Source: Methanosarcina sp. MSH10X1 (lineage in GTDB: Archaea > Halobacteriota > Methanosarcinia > Methanosarcinales > Methanosarcinaceae). Taken from it: a DNA stretch of 64,000 nt. Positions 43,032 to 52,878 of the stretch are shown here, piece by piece. Position numbers and translations under genes: made by a program. Numbering within the stretch: position 1 is the first letter of the stretch; every line of letters starts with the position of its first letter. Location of the stretch: NCBI RefSeq assembly GCF_004099695.1, contig NZ_SCHL01000001.1, positions 310,001-374,000 of the forward strand. The letters run 5' to 3'. Under the pieces are notes generated by a model. The model did not search any database and was not told the origin of the DNA. It worked only from the letters and a program-made list of their open reading frames with translations.

Positions 43032-44591
43032 TCAAGAATTTTTAGGAATAAGGGATTTTTGCCTCAGCAGGCGATTGTAGGTAATTGCAAACCTGTGGGC
43101 TTCATCCCGGATCTCCTGGACAAAGAGCGAGGCTTTTTCATCTTTTTTGATTGGAAGCGGAGACTTAAGTCCGGGCACATAGATCTCTTCTTCCCGCTTG
43201 GCTATGGAAATAACAGGAACCCTGAGCTTTAACTTCCGGAGTTCCTGAAAAGCTGAGGAGAGCTGCCCTTTTCCTCCGTCTATGATTATCAGGTCAGGCA
43301 GGTCGTGTTTATCCTCAAGCAGGCAGGAGTAACGTCTGCGTACAACTTCTGCAATGGAAGCGAAGTCGTCAATCCCTTCGACACTTTCTATCCTGAAACG
43401 GCGGTAGTTGTGTTTATCAGGCCTGCCTCCCCGGAACTGCACCATGGAACCGACAGTAGCCGTGCCTGAGAGATGGGAAATATCGAAACATTCTATAACG
43501 TTCGGAAGCTTCGGAAGGGAGAGTTTACTTTGCAGGGCTTCGAGCTTTTTCCTGTCCCCGAAGAAGCCGATTTCAACGTTTTTCAGGGCAAGGTCGAGGA
43601 GCTCCTTTTTTTCTCCCTGCTTAGGAACCGTGACTTTCACCTTTACTCCCTTTACGTGTGAAAGAAAATCTGCAAGCGAGTCCTCGAGGGGCTCGGGAAG
43701 TATTAGCTCTTCAGGCGGCTCGTTCTCGGAATAATACTGCACCAGGAATTCTTCAAGGAAATTTTCTCCATAGGCAAAGACATAGTCCTGCTTATCCTCA
43801 AGCGTACCTTTGTAGACCTTGAAAAGCATGAGATAAACGGTATCGTCCCTGACAATATAGTTCAGGATATCCTCATTATGCTTTTTCTGCCTCTCCATAT
43901 TTTGCTTTTCCTGAAGATATTCAAGGGCTGCTATTTCGTCCCTGAGAGCCATAGCCTGCTCGAATTGCTGTTTCGATGCGAGATCCCTCATCTCTTTTTC
44001 CATGGACTCGATGAGCTCTTTGATATTGCCTTTCAGGACAGAACCGGCTTTTTTCACTTTTTCGGCATACTCTTCCCGGGAAACTGCCCCTATGCAGGGT
44101 CCGCTGCATGCCGCTATATGGTACCTGAGGCAGGCACGCCTTGGCATCTGTTTGCAAGTCCTGAGCTGGAAAGTCTTTCTTACAACCTCGAAGATATAGT
44201 CCCTCTCTTTTGCTGATACAAAAGGCCCGAAAGAAATCCCACTTTCGGTTCTCTTCCGGGAAAGTCTTATCCTTGGAAACTTCTCTTCGGTTAGATGGAT
44301 GCAGGCATACCGCTTTGAGTCCTTGAGAGCAATATTGTACCTTGGCCAGTGTTTCTTAATGAGGGTGTTCTCTAGAAGGAAAGCCTCTACCTCCGTATTC
44401 GTGACAATGAAATCAAGACCTCGCGCAGCCTGTACGAGGCTTTCGGTTTTCGGGTCATGGTCTCGTTTCTGGAAGTAGCTGCTCACCCGCTTTTTAAGGT
44501 CCTTTGCCTTGCCCACATACAATACAGTCCCTTCTTCATTTTTGAAGAGGTAACAGCCAGGCAGGTGAGGAAGAGCCTCCAGGTCAATCAT
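43032..44591 (-). CDS. uvrC: Excinuclease ABC subunit C lacking the helix-hairpin-helix tail
   Basis: A 519-residue dual-incision nuclease. The GIY-YIG domain is at the start (PGCYLFKNEEGTVLYVGKAK), a cysteine motif and the UVR domain (about 200-240) follow, and the RNase H-like nuclease has CFDISHLSGTATVGSM and LIIIDGGKGQL. Bacterial UvrC is about 600 residues and ends with two helix-hairpin-helix motifs. Here the protein stops just after RDEAHRFAITYNRLLRQK. No such motif is encoded in the 74 bases before uvrB, so the tail is truly absent. The ribosome site GAGGTTT precedes ATG 44591. Confidence 0.96.
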   Translation of the reverse strand: MIDLEALPHLPGCYLFKNEEGTVLYVGKAKDLKKRVSSYFQKRDHDPKTESLVQAARGLDFIVTNTEVEAFLLENTLIKKHWPRYNIALKDSKRYACIHLTEEKFPRIRLSRKRTESGISFGPFVSAKERDYIFEVVRKTFQLRTCKQMPRRACLRYHIAACSGPCIGAVSREEYAEKVKKAGSVLKGNIKELIESMEKEMRDLASKQQFEQAMALRDEIAALEYLQEKQNMERQKKHNEDILNYIVRDDTVYLMLFKVYKGTLEDKQDYVFAYGENFLEEFLVQYYSENEPPEELILPEPLEDSLADFLSHVKGVKVKVTVPKQGEKKELLDLALKNVEIGFFGDRKKLEALQSKLSLPKLPNVIECFDISHLSGTATVGSMVQFRGGRPDKHNYRRFRIESVEGIDDFASIAEVVRRRYSCLLEDKHDLPDLIIIDGGKGQLSSAFQELRKLKLRVPVISIAKREEEIYVPGLKSPLPIKKDEKASLFVQEIRDEAHRFAITYNRLLRQKSLIPKNS

Positions 44592-44703
44592 TTTTAAACC
44601 TCATTTTCAAGTTTTTAAATCCTTAATGGAAATTCAACTAAGCTTTAAACCAGATTTAAAGGGACTTAAACCAGAGTTAAATCAGCTTAATAGCATCTCC
44701 GCT

Positions 44704-47700
44704 TTAGATGAGCTGCTCTTCAAGCGTTTTATCAGTCCCACGTTTGCTGTGCTTGAAACCTTTTGAATTGTTTTCAAAGTCTTTTTCAGAATCATCCTCA
44801 AAGTCTTCGGACTCGTCACTCAGATCGTCTTCAAACTCTTCAAAATCAGCCTCAAACGTTTCTCCTTCTTCGAAAATTGCCTCAACCGGTTCTGCTTCTG
44901 ACATCTCCAGGTATGATTCAGAAAGCCTGGGAGCAAGGAAGCATGCAGTATGACTTCCCTGAACCAGAGCCACTTCCTCGGGAGTTCCTTCGGCAATGAT
45001 TTTTCCGCCTGCATTCCCGCCTTCGGGACCTAGATCGAGTATATGGTCTGCGGATTTGATTACGTCCAGGTTGTGCTCGATTACAACCACAGTATTTCCT
45101 TTTGCTACAAGCCCGTTAAGGACTGCAATGAGTTTTTTGACGTCATGGAAGTGAAGCCCGGTTGTGGGTTCGTCAAGGAGGTAAATTGTCTTTCCTGTAC
45201 CCTTTTTAGAGAGCTCCCTTGTAAGTTTGATTCTCTGGGCTTCGCCGCCTGAAAGCGTTGTTGAGCTCTGCCCAAGCTTGATGTAGCCCAGCCCGACCCT
45301 TGTAAGGGTATCAAGTTTACCTTTGATTGCAAGAATATTCTCGAAATGTTCGGCAGCCTCCTCTACGGTCATATTAAGGACCTCAGCAATGGATTTGCCC
45401 CTGTACTTTACTTCGAGGGTTTCCCGGTTGTAGCGCGTTCCTTTGCACTCTTCACATTCGATATATACGTCAGGCAGGAAGTTCATTTCGATTTTTATCA
45501 GCCCATCTCCCTGGCAGGCCTCGCAGCGCCCTCCCTTTACGTTGAAAGAAAAGCGCCCGTTTTTATAACCCCGGATTTTGGCTTCTTTGGTTTCTGCAAA
45601 AGCCTGCCTGACAGCGTCAAAGACCTTAGTATAGGTTGCAGGGTTCGAACGGGGAGTCCTGCCAATAGGACTCTGGTCAATAACGATTACCTTGTCAATC
45701 TCGGAATCAAAAACCAGCTCATCATAGTCCCCTGGAGTTACATTTGATTTGTTTATCTTTTTCGTCAGGGCTTTGTACAGGGTATCGTAGATAAGCGTAG
45801 ATTTTCCGGATCCCGAAACCCCTGTAACCACGGTCAGGACTCCTATCGGGATATTCACATCTACGTCCTTCAGGTTGTTTGCCCTGCACCCTTTAAGCCT
45901 TATGAACGCATCGCTCTGCCTGCGGAGGGCAGGTGGTTTTATCTGTTTTTCCCCTGAGAGGTACTGACCTGTCAGAGACTCAGGGTGATTTTCAATTTCT
46001 TCAGGCGTGCCCTCGGCTACCACATAACCACCATGAATGCCTGCACCCGGACCTATATCGAGTACATAGTCGGCAGCCCGAATAGTATCCTCATCATGCT
46101 CAACGACTATGAGGGTATTTCCAAGATCCCGCAGGGTCTGGAGGGTCTGGATAAGCCTTGCATTGTCCCTCTGATGCAGCCCTATTGAGGGTTCGTCAAG
46201 CACATAGAGCACACCCATGAGGTTTGAGCCGATCTGGGTAGCCAGCCGGATTCGCTGGGCTTCTCCGCCTGAGAGAGTGCCTGCGCTCCGGGAAAGGGTG
46301 AGATAACCGAGCCCGACATGCTCAAGGAAGCTAAGCCTGGAGCGGATCTCATTTAAGACTTGCTTCGCGATCTCTCTTTCCTTTTCCGAGAGATCTAAAT
46401 TTTCGAAGAAACGGATGCAGTCCAGAATAGAGAGATTGGTCGTATCTACAATGGACTTTCCGCCGAGTTTTACTGCAAGCACTTTTTCCTTCAGGCGCCG
46501 ACCTTCACACTTCGGACAGGGCTTGACCTGCATGAATTTTTCAAGTTCTTTTCGCCGGTACTCGGATTTAGTCTGGCTGTACAGTCTCTCGGACTGAGGA
46601 AGCAGCCCTTCCCAGGTCCCTTTATGAGACCAGTGGCCATCTCCGTTCTTTGTGCTCATCTCGAACTGCATGCGTTCGTCCGAGCCGTACATTAGCACGT
46701 TGTACTGCTCATTTGTTAGAGCATCAAGTGGGGTGAAAATATCAAACCCGAAGTGTTTTGCTACGGCTCCCAGATGCTGGCTCCGGTAACTGTCCAGGTA
46801 ATTTCTGTACAGGGCGACAGCTCCGTCCGCAAGACAGAGGCTCTTATTCGGAATTATAAGGTCAGGGTCGAACTCCATCTTGAAGCCTAGCCCGTTACAG
46901 GCTTCACAGGCTCCGAAGGGGCTGTTAAAGGAAAACATCCTGGGCTGGAGTTCTTCGAAAGCCATGCCGCAGACCGGACACGCCATATTCGAGGAATAAA
47001 GGCGGTCCTTTCCTTCCGAATCAACTGCGATTAAGAGCCCGCCTGCCTTCTGAAGGGCGTTTTCACAGGCTTCGACAAGCCTTGAACGGTCTTCTGAAGG
47101 GTCCAGCCGGTCAATCACGACTTCAATATCATGTTTTTTATAGCGGTCAAGGGTGATTTCATCGTCAGTCCTGTGAATCTCCCCGTTTACCCTCATCCGG
47201 GCAAAACCCTCGCTATTCAATTCCCTGAAGAGATGCTGGTATGTCCCTTTCTTCTGCCGAACCACAGGCGCGAGAATAGTGACCATACCCTCGCATTCCC
47301 TGCTGAGGCTATCCGCAATCTTTTCAGGAGATTGGGATTCGATTTTTATATTGTGGGTCGGGCAGTAAGGCGTGCCTACCCTTGCAAAAAGCAGCCTCAG
47401 ATAGTCATAAATTTCCGTGACGGTCCCGACCGTACTTCTAGGATTTTTTGAAGTCGTTTTCTGCTCAATGGAAATCGCCGGAGATAACCCTTCGATGCTG
47501 TCCACATCCGGCTTGTTCATAAGCCCGAGGAACTGCCGCGCATAAGCCGAGAGGGACTCCACGTAGCGCCGCTGTCCTTCGGCATAAATCGTATCAAAAG
47601 CCAGGGTAGATTTCCCTGAGCCCGAAACGCCTGTAATGACAATGAATTTGTCCCGCGGGAGTTCCACCGTGATATCTTTCAGGTTGTGTTCCCGTGCCCC

Positions 47701-47721
47701 TTTAATAATAATATTTTTCAT
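44704..47721 (-). CDS. uvrA: Excinuclease ABC subunit A with acidic C-terminal tail
   Basis: A 1005-residue ATPase that finds DNA damage. There are two ABC modules, with Walker [16 protein letters not shown] near the start and [15 protein letters not shown] near 640, and ABC signatures [14 protein letters not shown] and [15 protein letters not shown]. Zinc modules are CPVCGMAF...CEAC and CEACQGDG...CEEC. The length exceeds the usual 940 or so. The extra 65 residues form an acidic tail of DE/FE-rich repeats ([13 protein letters not shown]) ending in a basic patch. It is first in the operon with uvrC and uvrB downstream. Confidence 0.98.
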   Translation of the reverse strand: MKNIIIKGAREHNLKDITVELPRDKFIVITGVSGSGKSTLAFDTIYAEGQRRYVESLSAYARQFLGLMNKPDVDSIEGLSPAISIEQKTTSKNPRSTVGTVTEIYDYLRLLFARVGTPYCPTHNIKIESQSPEKIADSLSRECEGMVTILAPVVRQKKGTYQHLFRELNSEGFARMRVNGEIHRTDDEITLDRYKKHDIEVVIDRLDPSEDRSRLVEACENALQKAGGLLIAVDSEGKDRLYSSNMACPVCGMAFEELQPRMFSFNSPFGACEACNGLGFKMEFDPDLIIPNKSLCLADGAVALYRNYLDSYRSQHLGAVAKHFGFDIFTPLDALTNEQYNVLMYGSDERMQFEMSTKNGDGHWSHKGTWEGLLPQSERLYSQTKSEYRRKELEKFMQVKPCPKCEGRRLKEKVLAVKLGGKSIVDTTNLSILDCIRFFENLDLSEKEREIAKQVLNEIRSRLSFLEHVGLGYLTLSRSAGTLSGGEAQRIRLATQIGSNLMGVLYVLDEPSIGLHQRDNARLIQTLQTLRDLGNTLIVVEHDEDTIRAADYVLDIGPGAGIHGGYVVAEGTPEEIENHPESLTGQYLSGEKQIKPPALRRQSDAFIRLKGCRANNLKDVDVNIPIGVLTVVTGVSGSGKSTLIYDTLYKALTKKINKSNVTPGDYDELVFDSEIDKVIVIDQSPIGRTPRSNPATYTKVFDAVRQAFAETKEAKIRGYKNGRFSFNVKGGRCEACQGDGLIKIEMNFLPDVYIECEECKGTRYNRETLEVKYRGKSIAEVLNMTVEEAAEHFENILAIKGKLDTLTRVGLGYIKLGQSSTTLSGGEAQRIKLTRELSKKGTGKTIYLLDEPTTGLHFHDVKKLIAVLNGLVAKGNTVVVIEHNLDVIKSADHILDLGPEGGNAGGKIIAEGTPEEVALVQGSHTACFLAPRLSESYLEMSEAEPVEAIFEEGETFEADFEEFEDDLSDESEDFEDDSEKDFENNSKGFKHSKRGTDKTLEEQLI

Positions 47722-48330
47722 TTTTCTTCTCTCGGGTTTTTATCCAGTTGAATCGGTTAGATGAGAATTTTAATGTGTGAGAATTTAATGTATGGCAGTT
47801 TTAAGGTAAGAGTAAAATCTGAGCCAGGTCCGGACTTTAAAGTTTGAGCTCTAAAAATCCAGAAATAATATGAGTTAATATGAGTTTATGAATCTCAGGA
47901 ACTTTTTGAATGGCTTAAAGCTTGCGTTTTCGTATCAAGCCGTTCATTCAGGCAGATAATTCTATGTATTATTATAAATAATTAGTTATAATTGATTGAT
48001 ATTGATTTCATCCAGACTACAGATGACAATTTTCTGATTCACATACCCCGTTTTTCAATACATACAGCAGAATGCAGCCTTGTTATTAATAGAGTAATAT
48101 AGCAAAGTGAAAGTATTAAGCAACAAATAAATGGTTTTTCGGATTCATATGCAAGAAATCAGGCATACCGATAGTGAATTGTATAACTTCTTATGATCAA
48201 TTTTGAAACTGTTTTTCTTCTAATACTTTCAGTCCGTAATAGTGTGATTTTTCTCTACAAACCAGTGTGAATAAACCTGTTAAGCAAGGAATTTATCCTC
48301 AAAAAATAATGAGGAAAAAACATCGGTAAA
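47722..48330. promoter_or_regulatory. Long AT-rich gap upstream of uvrA
   Basis: I see no gene in this stretch. The first 150 bases should hold the uvrA promoter (TATA-like AATATGAGTTAATATGAG region near 47870, minus strand). The rest is strongly AT-rich and seems decayed. Confidence 0.35.
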
Positions 48331-48600
48331 CTGCAAGAAGAGCGGAATTTAAGCTTTCGATCATACAACGGATGGTTAGATTATGCGGATCATATAAATA
48401 ATTATCTACTTTAGAATATTTTAGTAGAAATATGTGAAATTTGCAAAGAAGTTCCCCAATATCAGAATTTATTTGTTCTATTAAAAGAATTCTCTTTGAG
48501 AAAAAATCAGAACCTGAAATAGATCGCAGAGTAAGTTTTACAAAATTTTGAAAAAACTGTTAGAAATATTTACAGTTTTATAGAACAGTGCTAATCACAT
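48331..48600 (+). pseudogene. Possible decayed reverse-transcriptase-like remnant
   Basis: One frame reads as plausible protein broken by stops. LSFRSYNGWLDYADHINNYLL is followed by TAG (48412-48414), then NILVEICEICKEVPQYQNLF and VLLKEFSLRKNQNLK before a second TAG. The S-Y-x-G-W-L-x-Y-A stretch resembles the end of the maturase-type reverse transcriptases (group II/retron), but this is a weak match by eye. No start or catalytic YxDD segment remains. Two of the stops are TAG, which Methanosarcina can decode as pyrrolysine, but a third stop (TAA) follows, so decay is more likely. Confidence 0.25.
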
Positions 48601-48627
48601 AACGTAAAAGGGTAATCCAGGTGTAAA

Positions 48628-49371
48628 ATGAAGGATATAAGCTGGCTACTTAATACTCCTATTGCTCACAGAGGATGCCATTCATCAGACGTCCCGGAAA
48701 ATAGTATTGAAGCTTTTAGTGAGGCAATAAAACAGGGGCTTAATATTGAATTAGACGTTCATAAGACGAAAGATGATATACTTGTTGTGTTTCACGACAG
48801 TAACTTATTTCGGTTAACCTCGCTTAATAAAATAGTCGAGGATTGTACCTACTCAGAAATCAAAAAATTAGTATTAAACAAAAGTAATGAAAGAATTCCT
48901 ACATTAAAAAATGTTCTTGATTATGTAAATGGTCAGGTGGGTTTACTAATTGAGATAAAACAGCATCCTGATATTGGTAAACTTGAAGAGCTGATTTCTC
49001 AAAGTCTTGACACTTATAAGGGGAACTTTGCGGTACAGTCATTTGATCCTCTAATCTTAAAATGGTTTTATAAAAACCGTTCATGGTATATTCGAGGCCA
49101 GCTTTCGAGCGGATTAAAAGGGGAAAAGATCTCCTTCTTAAAAAAGTTTCTACTACAAAATTTGATTGTCAATTTGATCAGTAAGCCTGATTTTATATCT
49201 TATAATTATGTTTATCTCAACCTATGGATAAAATTAATATCGGTAATGTCTCGGGTTCCAATTATTGTCTGGACAGTTCATGATTCTGTTACTGCACGAA
49301 GAGTCAGACGAATGGCTAAAAATATAATCTTTGAGAATTTTAATATAGAAACAGTTATGCAAAGAGAGTGA
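48628..49371 (+). CDS. Glycerophosphodiester phosphodiesterase
   Basis: A 247-residue GDPD-family enzyme. Catalytic motifs are IAHRGCHSSDVPENSIEAF (HRG, PEN), NIELDVHKTKDD (E-D pair) and VVFHDSNLFRLT (HD). Late core strands LLIEIKQHP and PIIVWTVHDSV also match. It hydrolyses glycerophosphodiesters to glycerol-3-phosphate and alcohol. Archaeal lipids are built on glycerol-1-phosphate, so the role may be scavenging. Low GC content compared with neighbours and its place in a decayed zone suggest transfer from bacteria. No signal peptide, so it is cytosolic. Confidence 0.92.
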   Translation: MKDISWLLNTPIAHRGCHSSDVPENSIEAFSEAIKQGLNIELDVHKTKDDILVVFHDSNLFRLTSLNKIVEDCTYSEIKKLVLNKSNERIPTLKNVLDYVNGQVGLLIEIKQHPDIGKLEELISQSLDTYKGNFAVQSFDPLILKWFYKNRSWYIRGQLSSGLKGEKISFLKKFLLQNLIVNLISKPDFISYNYVYLNLWIKLISVMSRVPIIVWTVHDSVTARRVRRMAKNIIFENFNIETVMQRE

Positions 49372-49474
49372 TAGAGTCAATAAAAAACTTTTAACTCCCC
49401 CAAAGCTTTCTAAATATTTATGGTAATTCGGAGAGAAGTATATACAAACCCACCCCTGTATATCTTTTACACGG

Positions 49475-49552
49475 AAACTTAACATTCACATGGAAGCTTG
49501 AAACCTAACATTCACATGGAAGCTTGAAACTTAACATTCACATGGAAGCTTA
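49475..49552 (+). repeat. Three tandem 26-bp repeats
   Basis: A 26-mer (core TTAACATTCACATGGAAGCTTG) occurs three times in exact register: 49475-49500, 49501-49526 and 49527-49552, with only one or two differences. The array ends 43 bases before the lipoprotein start, so it lies in its promoter or leader. Confidence 0.9.
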
Positions 49553-49595
49553 ATACTTCGATTGAAGTACAGGATGCTTTTTATAGAGGTTTTCA

Positions 49596-49991
49596 ATGAA
49601 AAAAATGAGTTTATTATTGATTATGCTGCTAATTAGCAGCGGATTCAGCGGTTGTATAGGACAGGAAAAGCCCGTGCAAGATAATAATTCAACAACTCCT
49701 TCCTATAATAGCACCCAGAACGGGCATTCCGGTTTCTGGACAATGTTATTCTGGTCAAGTCTCTGGCACAGGCACATAACACCGAATATCCGTGCTGCAA
49801 AATCCTACATTGCCCCCGACCCTGTAACAAAAACGGATGCATCCAGCCTATATAAAAGGGTTGACGCAAAAGATCCGATCGATACAGCAGAAAAAACGGA
49901 TAAAAAATCATTAATTCCTGATACCGGAAGCAAACCGAAACCGAAAATAAAAACAACCACACCACGCATCAGGCGAGGCGGGAGACGTTAA
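49596..49991 (+). CDS. Putative secreted lipoprotein
   Basis: A 131-residue protein with a signal peptide and lipobox SGFSGC, Cys at residue 20. A Ser/Thr/Asn-rich linker follows, then a region with Trp/His (FWTMLFWSSLWHRHITPN). The C-terminal half is very basic, ending TTTPRIRRGGRR. No family is recognised. The basic tail could bind acidic surface polymers, which is speculation. It carries a 26-bp repeat array upstream. Confidence 0.7.
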   Translation: MKKMSLLLIMLLISSGFSGCIGQEKPVQDNNSTTPSYNSTQNGHSGFWTMLFWSSLWHRHITPNIRAAKSYIAPDPVTKTDASSLYKRVDAKDPIDTAEKTDKKSLIPDTGSKPKPKIKTTTPRIRRGGRR

Positions 49992-50164
49992 CATATTTTC
50001 CTGGTCTATTTGTGAGATCCTCAGGATCTCACCCTGACTTACTGTCTTAGACACCTTTTTTACCATCACATTAAGGTCCTATAATTTTAGATATAATTTT
50101 GTTACCATTTTTATTTTCAGGCCAGTTAATCCAGATTTTACAGACTAACCTCAATGATTGCAGG

Positions 50165-50413
50165 TTAAATAACAGATGAAGCCTTAAAAATTACAATTCC
50201 CACAAAAATAAGAAACAAAGGCAAGATTGCTATATTAAGAGATTCACTAAGGTTTTTATTCCATAGTTTAGATGCTGAGATGATTTCTTTTAAGGAAAGA
50301 AGTATTATGAGCCCGAAAACTACAGTAGCACCGTATTGAGGTAAACCCCTGGTTGTAATCACAGATATGGAACTGGAAAAAATAGCACCTGAGGAGATAA
50401 TGCTTAACAACAT
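50165..50413 (-). CDS. Small hypothetical membrane protein
   Basis: An 82-residue protein with two or three hydrophobic segments: about 1-18, 28-46 and 60-80. The loop EIISASKLWNKNLSESLNIA lies between. I recognise no family, though small proteins of this look occur in several copies in Methanosarcina. The ATG at 50413 lacks a clear ribosome site. Confidence 0.55.
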   Translation of the reverse strand: MLLSIISSGAIFSSSISVITTRGLPQYGATVVFGLIILLSLKEIISASKLWNKNLSESLNIAILPLFLIFVGIVIFKASSVI

Positions 50414-50810
50414 AGAAAGTCCTTTGATAATTATTGGCTTATATTTCTATATATAAAATAAAATGTCTTAATTTTTTATCATTCGGATTATAAATAAACA
50501 ACCAGGATGTAGATAAAAAGAGAAGAAAAAGTTCTCAGTATAACTATTAAGTACATGACAGTCGGCTAAAGAGCTGAAATTCTATAAGGAGTATTGAAGT
50601 TGAGTGGAAAAAAGGCTTTTAAGTCTCAAAAACTGACAGGGCACTGATATGCAATAAAAGACTCAATTAAGGTTCTTTAACCAGAAAACACGGAAAGCAC
50701 TGAAACTGCTGAGGGGCTTGACCTTGTTTTTTTCATGATGTGTTTTCCGTGAGTTCAGTGGTTCGTTCTTTCGTTTGAGCTTAATAATGAACTTTGATAC
50801 TGACGTCACT
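50414..50810. other. Non-coding gap with an imperfect inverted repeat
   Basis: No gene is seen. CACGGAAA on one arm (about 50690) and TTTCCGTG on the other (about 50743) could pair in a loose hairpin with a GC-poor loop. The rest shows no signal. Confidence 0.3.
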
Positions 50811-50832
50811 CTCGTGAGCGAGGCGGACCGCC
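50811..50832 (-). terminator. GC-rich double hairpin after the glycosyltransferase
   Basis: Two tight dyads follow each other: CTCG-TGAG-CGAG (50811-50822) and GGCGG-A-CCGCC (50822-50832). They lie 13 bases past the stop of the minus-strand glycosyltransferase, where a terminator or 3' stability element is expected. Confidence 0.4.
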
Positions 50833-50844
50833 TTCATGCTTTAC

Positions 50845-51675
50845 TTATCGTATGTTTCTGATTAAGCTGGATATCGAATGCAGTAAAATTCCGGTAAAAG
50901 CCATAAAAGTCCCGGTCAGAGTTAGCAGGACCATCAAAACAGTAGGCCCGAAATAAAGACTTCCACCAAGATAAAAGGTTTGTAAAAAACTGAGGCCCAT
51001 GTATATTCCGCATATCCCGATGGCAACTCCGGGCAGAGTAAAACAATATAGGGGTTTTTTAAACTCTATATCTTTACAGACTTTCAACAAAACACCCAGC
51101 CCATGCCTTATAGGATTTTCCGTCGAGCCGTCGACATCATATCTTACGTCTATTTCTACCTCTTTAATCCGTAGTCCGGACCTGCTGGCATCTGCAAGCA
51201 TTTCGCTCTCTATTGCCATACCTTGAGCATTGAAGCGAAAGATATCTTTTGTAGAAGCTGCAAAAGCACGAAACCCGCTCTGAGAATCAGTAATTCGGAT
51301 TCCAGAGTTCATGATGGTAACTTTGTCCAAAACGGTCTGTCCCAATCGACGGTAAGCAGGCGTGTCTGTAATATGACCATTCAAGTAACGGCTGCCGTTA
51401 ACCATATCAGCCTCACCTTTAAGGATAGGGTCTACCAGTTTCGGAATATCTGCAGGGTTATGCTGCCCGTCCGAATCCATGGTGACTATAATATCTGCAC
51501 CTTCGGCAGCTTCAAAGCCAGTCTTAAATGCCATGCCCTTTCCTTTATTCAGAGGATGCACAACTACCTCAGCCCCTGCATTGGCAGCTACCTCAGCTAT
51601 CCTGTCCGAACTTCCATCCTCAATAACTATTACCCGGTCAACATGTCTTCTTGTAAGCAAAACAACGCTCCCCAT
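50845..51675 (-). CDS. GT2 glycosyltransferase with damaged 5' end
   Basis: A 276-residue family 2 glycosyltransferase, dolichol-phosphate-mannose-synthase type. It has VIVIEDGSSDRIAEVA, the DxD motif TMDSDGQHNPADI, GSRYLNG and SGFRAF, then two C-terminal membrane helices (about 215-270). The usual N-terminal PAYNEE motif is missing from the protein but is encoded in frame just upstream: FLPAYNEEVS reads directly into ATG 51675. No start codon precedes it before a TGA, while a nearby ATG (51713) lies in another frame, so a frameshift has probably separated the start. Internal ATG 51675 sits eight bases after GAGGAGGT, a strong ribosome site. Confidence 0.75.
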   Translation of the reverse strand: MGSVVLLTRRHVDRVIVIEDGSSDRIAEVAANAGAEVVVHPLNKGKGMAFKTGFEAAEGADIIVTMDSDGQHNPADIPKLVDPILKGEADMVNGSRYLNGHITDTPAYRRLGQTVLDKVTIMNSGIRITDSQSGFRAFAASTKDIFRFNAQGMAIESEMLADASRSGLRIKEVEIDVRYDVDGSTENPIRHGLGVLLKVCKDIEFKKPLYCFTLPGVAIGICGIYMGLSFLQTFYLGGSLYFGPTVLMVLLTLTGTFMAFTGILLHSISSLIRNIR

Positions 51676-51861
51676 AGATACCTCCTCGTTATAAGCCGGA
51701 AGAAATTTGAATACATATAGACGACCGAGAATGTGTTTTTTTCAGGAATATTCAGAGGAGATTCCCCGAAAGCCCGCTTTGTCAGATAAAAGATACAATC
51801 TTTTTTGATACCAGAGTAAAAGTAAAAGTTTATTTGAGCTGTGAGCCTTCCGGCTCTTACT
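51676..51861. other. Upstream remnant of the glycosyltransferase and spacer
   Basis: From 51720 to 51676 the minus strand encodes the missing N-terminal segment of the glycosyltransferase, without its start codon. The rest up to the BASS symporter stop shows no gene. Confidence 0.4.
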
Positions 51862-52878
51862 TCAATTCCCTGACCTGGATTCCTTTTTCCCGTATCTTTC
51901 AACTTTATCGGTATCAGGTACACTTTTCTTTGACCAGTGCCCCGCAAGTAGAGCTCCTGACAGGTTATGCCAGATGCTGAAAATTGCACCCGGGAGTGCG
52001 GCTGCAGCCGAAAAATGTTTTATCGCAAGGGCGACGCTCAGGCCGGAGTTCTGCATCCCGACTTCGATTGCAATAGTACGTGCTTCGGTTTCGCTGAATC
52101 TGAGGGCTTTTGAAACCCAGTAACCGCCCGCAAGGCCAAGCCCATTATGCAGGATTACCGCAAGCAGCACCAGCGGGCCACTCTGTTCAAGGCTCTCGCT
52201 ATTTGTCCCTATAATTATGGCAATAATGATCACTATGGCTGCGGCTGAGATTGCCGGAAAAACCTCCCTGACCGCGCTTATTCGCTTTTCGAAGAAATAA
52301 TTGATTGTAAGCCCGAAAACCACAGGTACAATTACCACATTTACAACACTCACGAGCATACCAGTGACATCAACGTCGACAGTCTGGCCTATAAAAACCC
52401 AGGTGAGGAAGGGCGTTGCGAGAAAAGCGAACAACGTAGAGACTGAAGTAAGGACTATTGAAAGAGCCACATCGGCTTTTGCTAAATAAGAAATCACATT
52501 CGAAGCCGTGCCCCCCGGACAGCACCCAAGCAGGATTACGCCCGCAGCCAGGTCGGCAGGGAGTTTCAGAACCAGGCAGACAATCCAGGCTGCAAGGGGC
52601 ATAAGAGTGTATTGCATTAAAGTGCCCAGGAGGACCACTGACGGCTTCTTCAATACTGTAAGGAAACTGTTCACCGAGAGAGTAACTCCCATCCCGAGCA
52701 TAATCAGGCTTAGAAAAGGAACAATAAACCCCTGGTGGGGAGCAAAGTACCCGGGATAAGCATATGCGACAGCCGATAAGAGAACCGCCCAGAGGGGGAA
52801 CAAGGATGTAAATTTTTTAAGTATTTCTTGATACACTATCTCACCAGATTTGCAGGTTGAAGCATTTTTCCAAAGCAT
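51862..52878 (-). CDS. Bile acid:sodium symporter (BASS) family transporter
   Basis: A 338-residue membrane protein with nine or ten helices. BASS signatures are LGCCPGGTASNVISYLAKAD (about 125-144) and EVGMQNSGLSVALA (about 275-288), which form the crossed-over Na+ sites. Family members carry bile acids, pantoate, pyruvate or other organic anions with sodium. Substrate is undetermined. The C-tail is charged. It is read toward the glycosyltransferase gene. Confidence 0.92.
   Translation of the reverse strand: MLWKNASTCKSGEIVYQEILKKFTSLFPLWAVLLSAVAYAYPGYFAPHQGFIVPFLSLIMLGMGVTLSVNSFLTVLKKPSVVLLGTLMQYTLMPLAAWIVCLVLKLPADLAAGVILLGCCPGGTASNVISYLAKADVALSIVLTSVSTLFAFLATPFLTWVFIGQTVDVDVTGMLVSVVNVVIVPVVFGLTINYFFEKRISAVREVFPAISAAAIVIIIAIIIGTNSESLEQSGPLVLLAVILHNGLGLAGGYWVSKALRFSETEARTIAIEVGMQNSGLSVALAIKHFSAAAALPGAIFSIWHNLSGALLAGHWSKKSVPDTDKVERYGKKESRSGN

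Noticed and set aside
45600-45660. GGTTCGAAC, resembling a tRNA T-loop
   Set aside because: It lies inside uvrA coding sequence and no cloverleaf surrounds it.
48412-48520. In-frame TAG codons as pyrrolysine sites
   Set aside because: A TAA stop follows soon after and no start codon or conserved product is present, so decay is the simpler reading.
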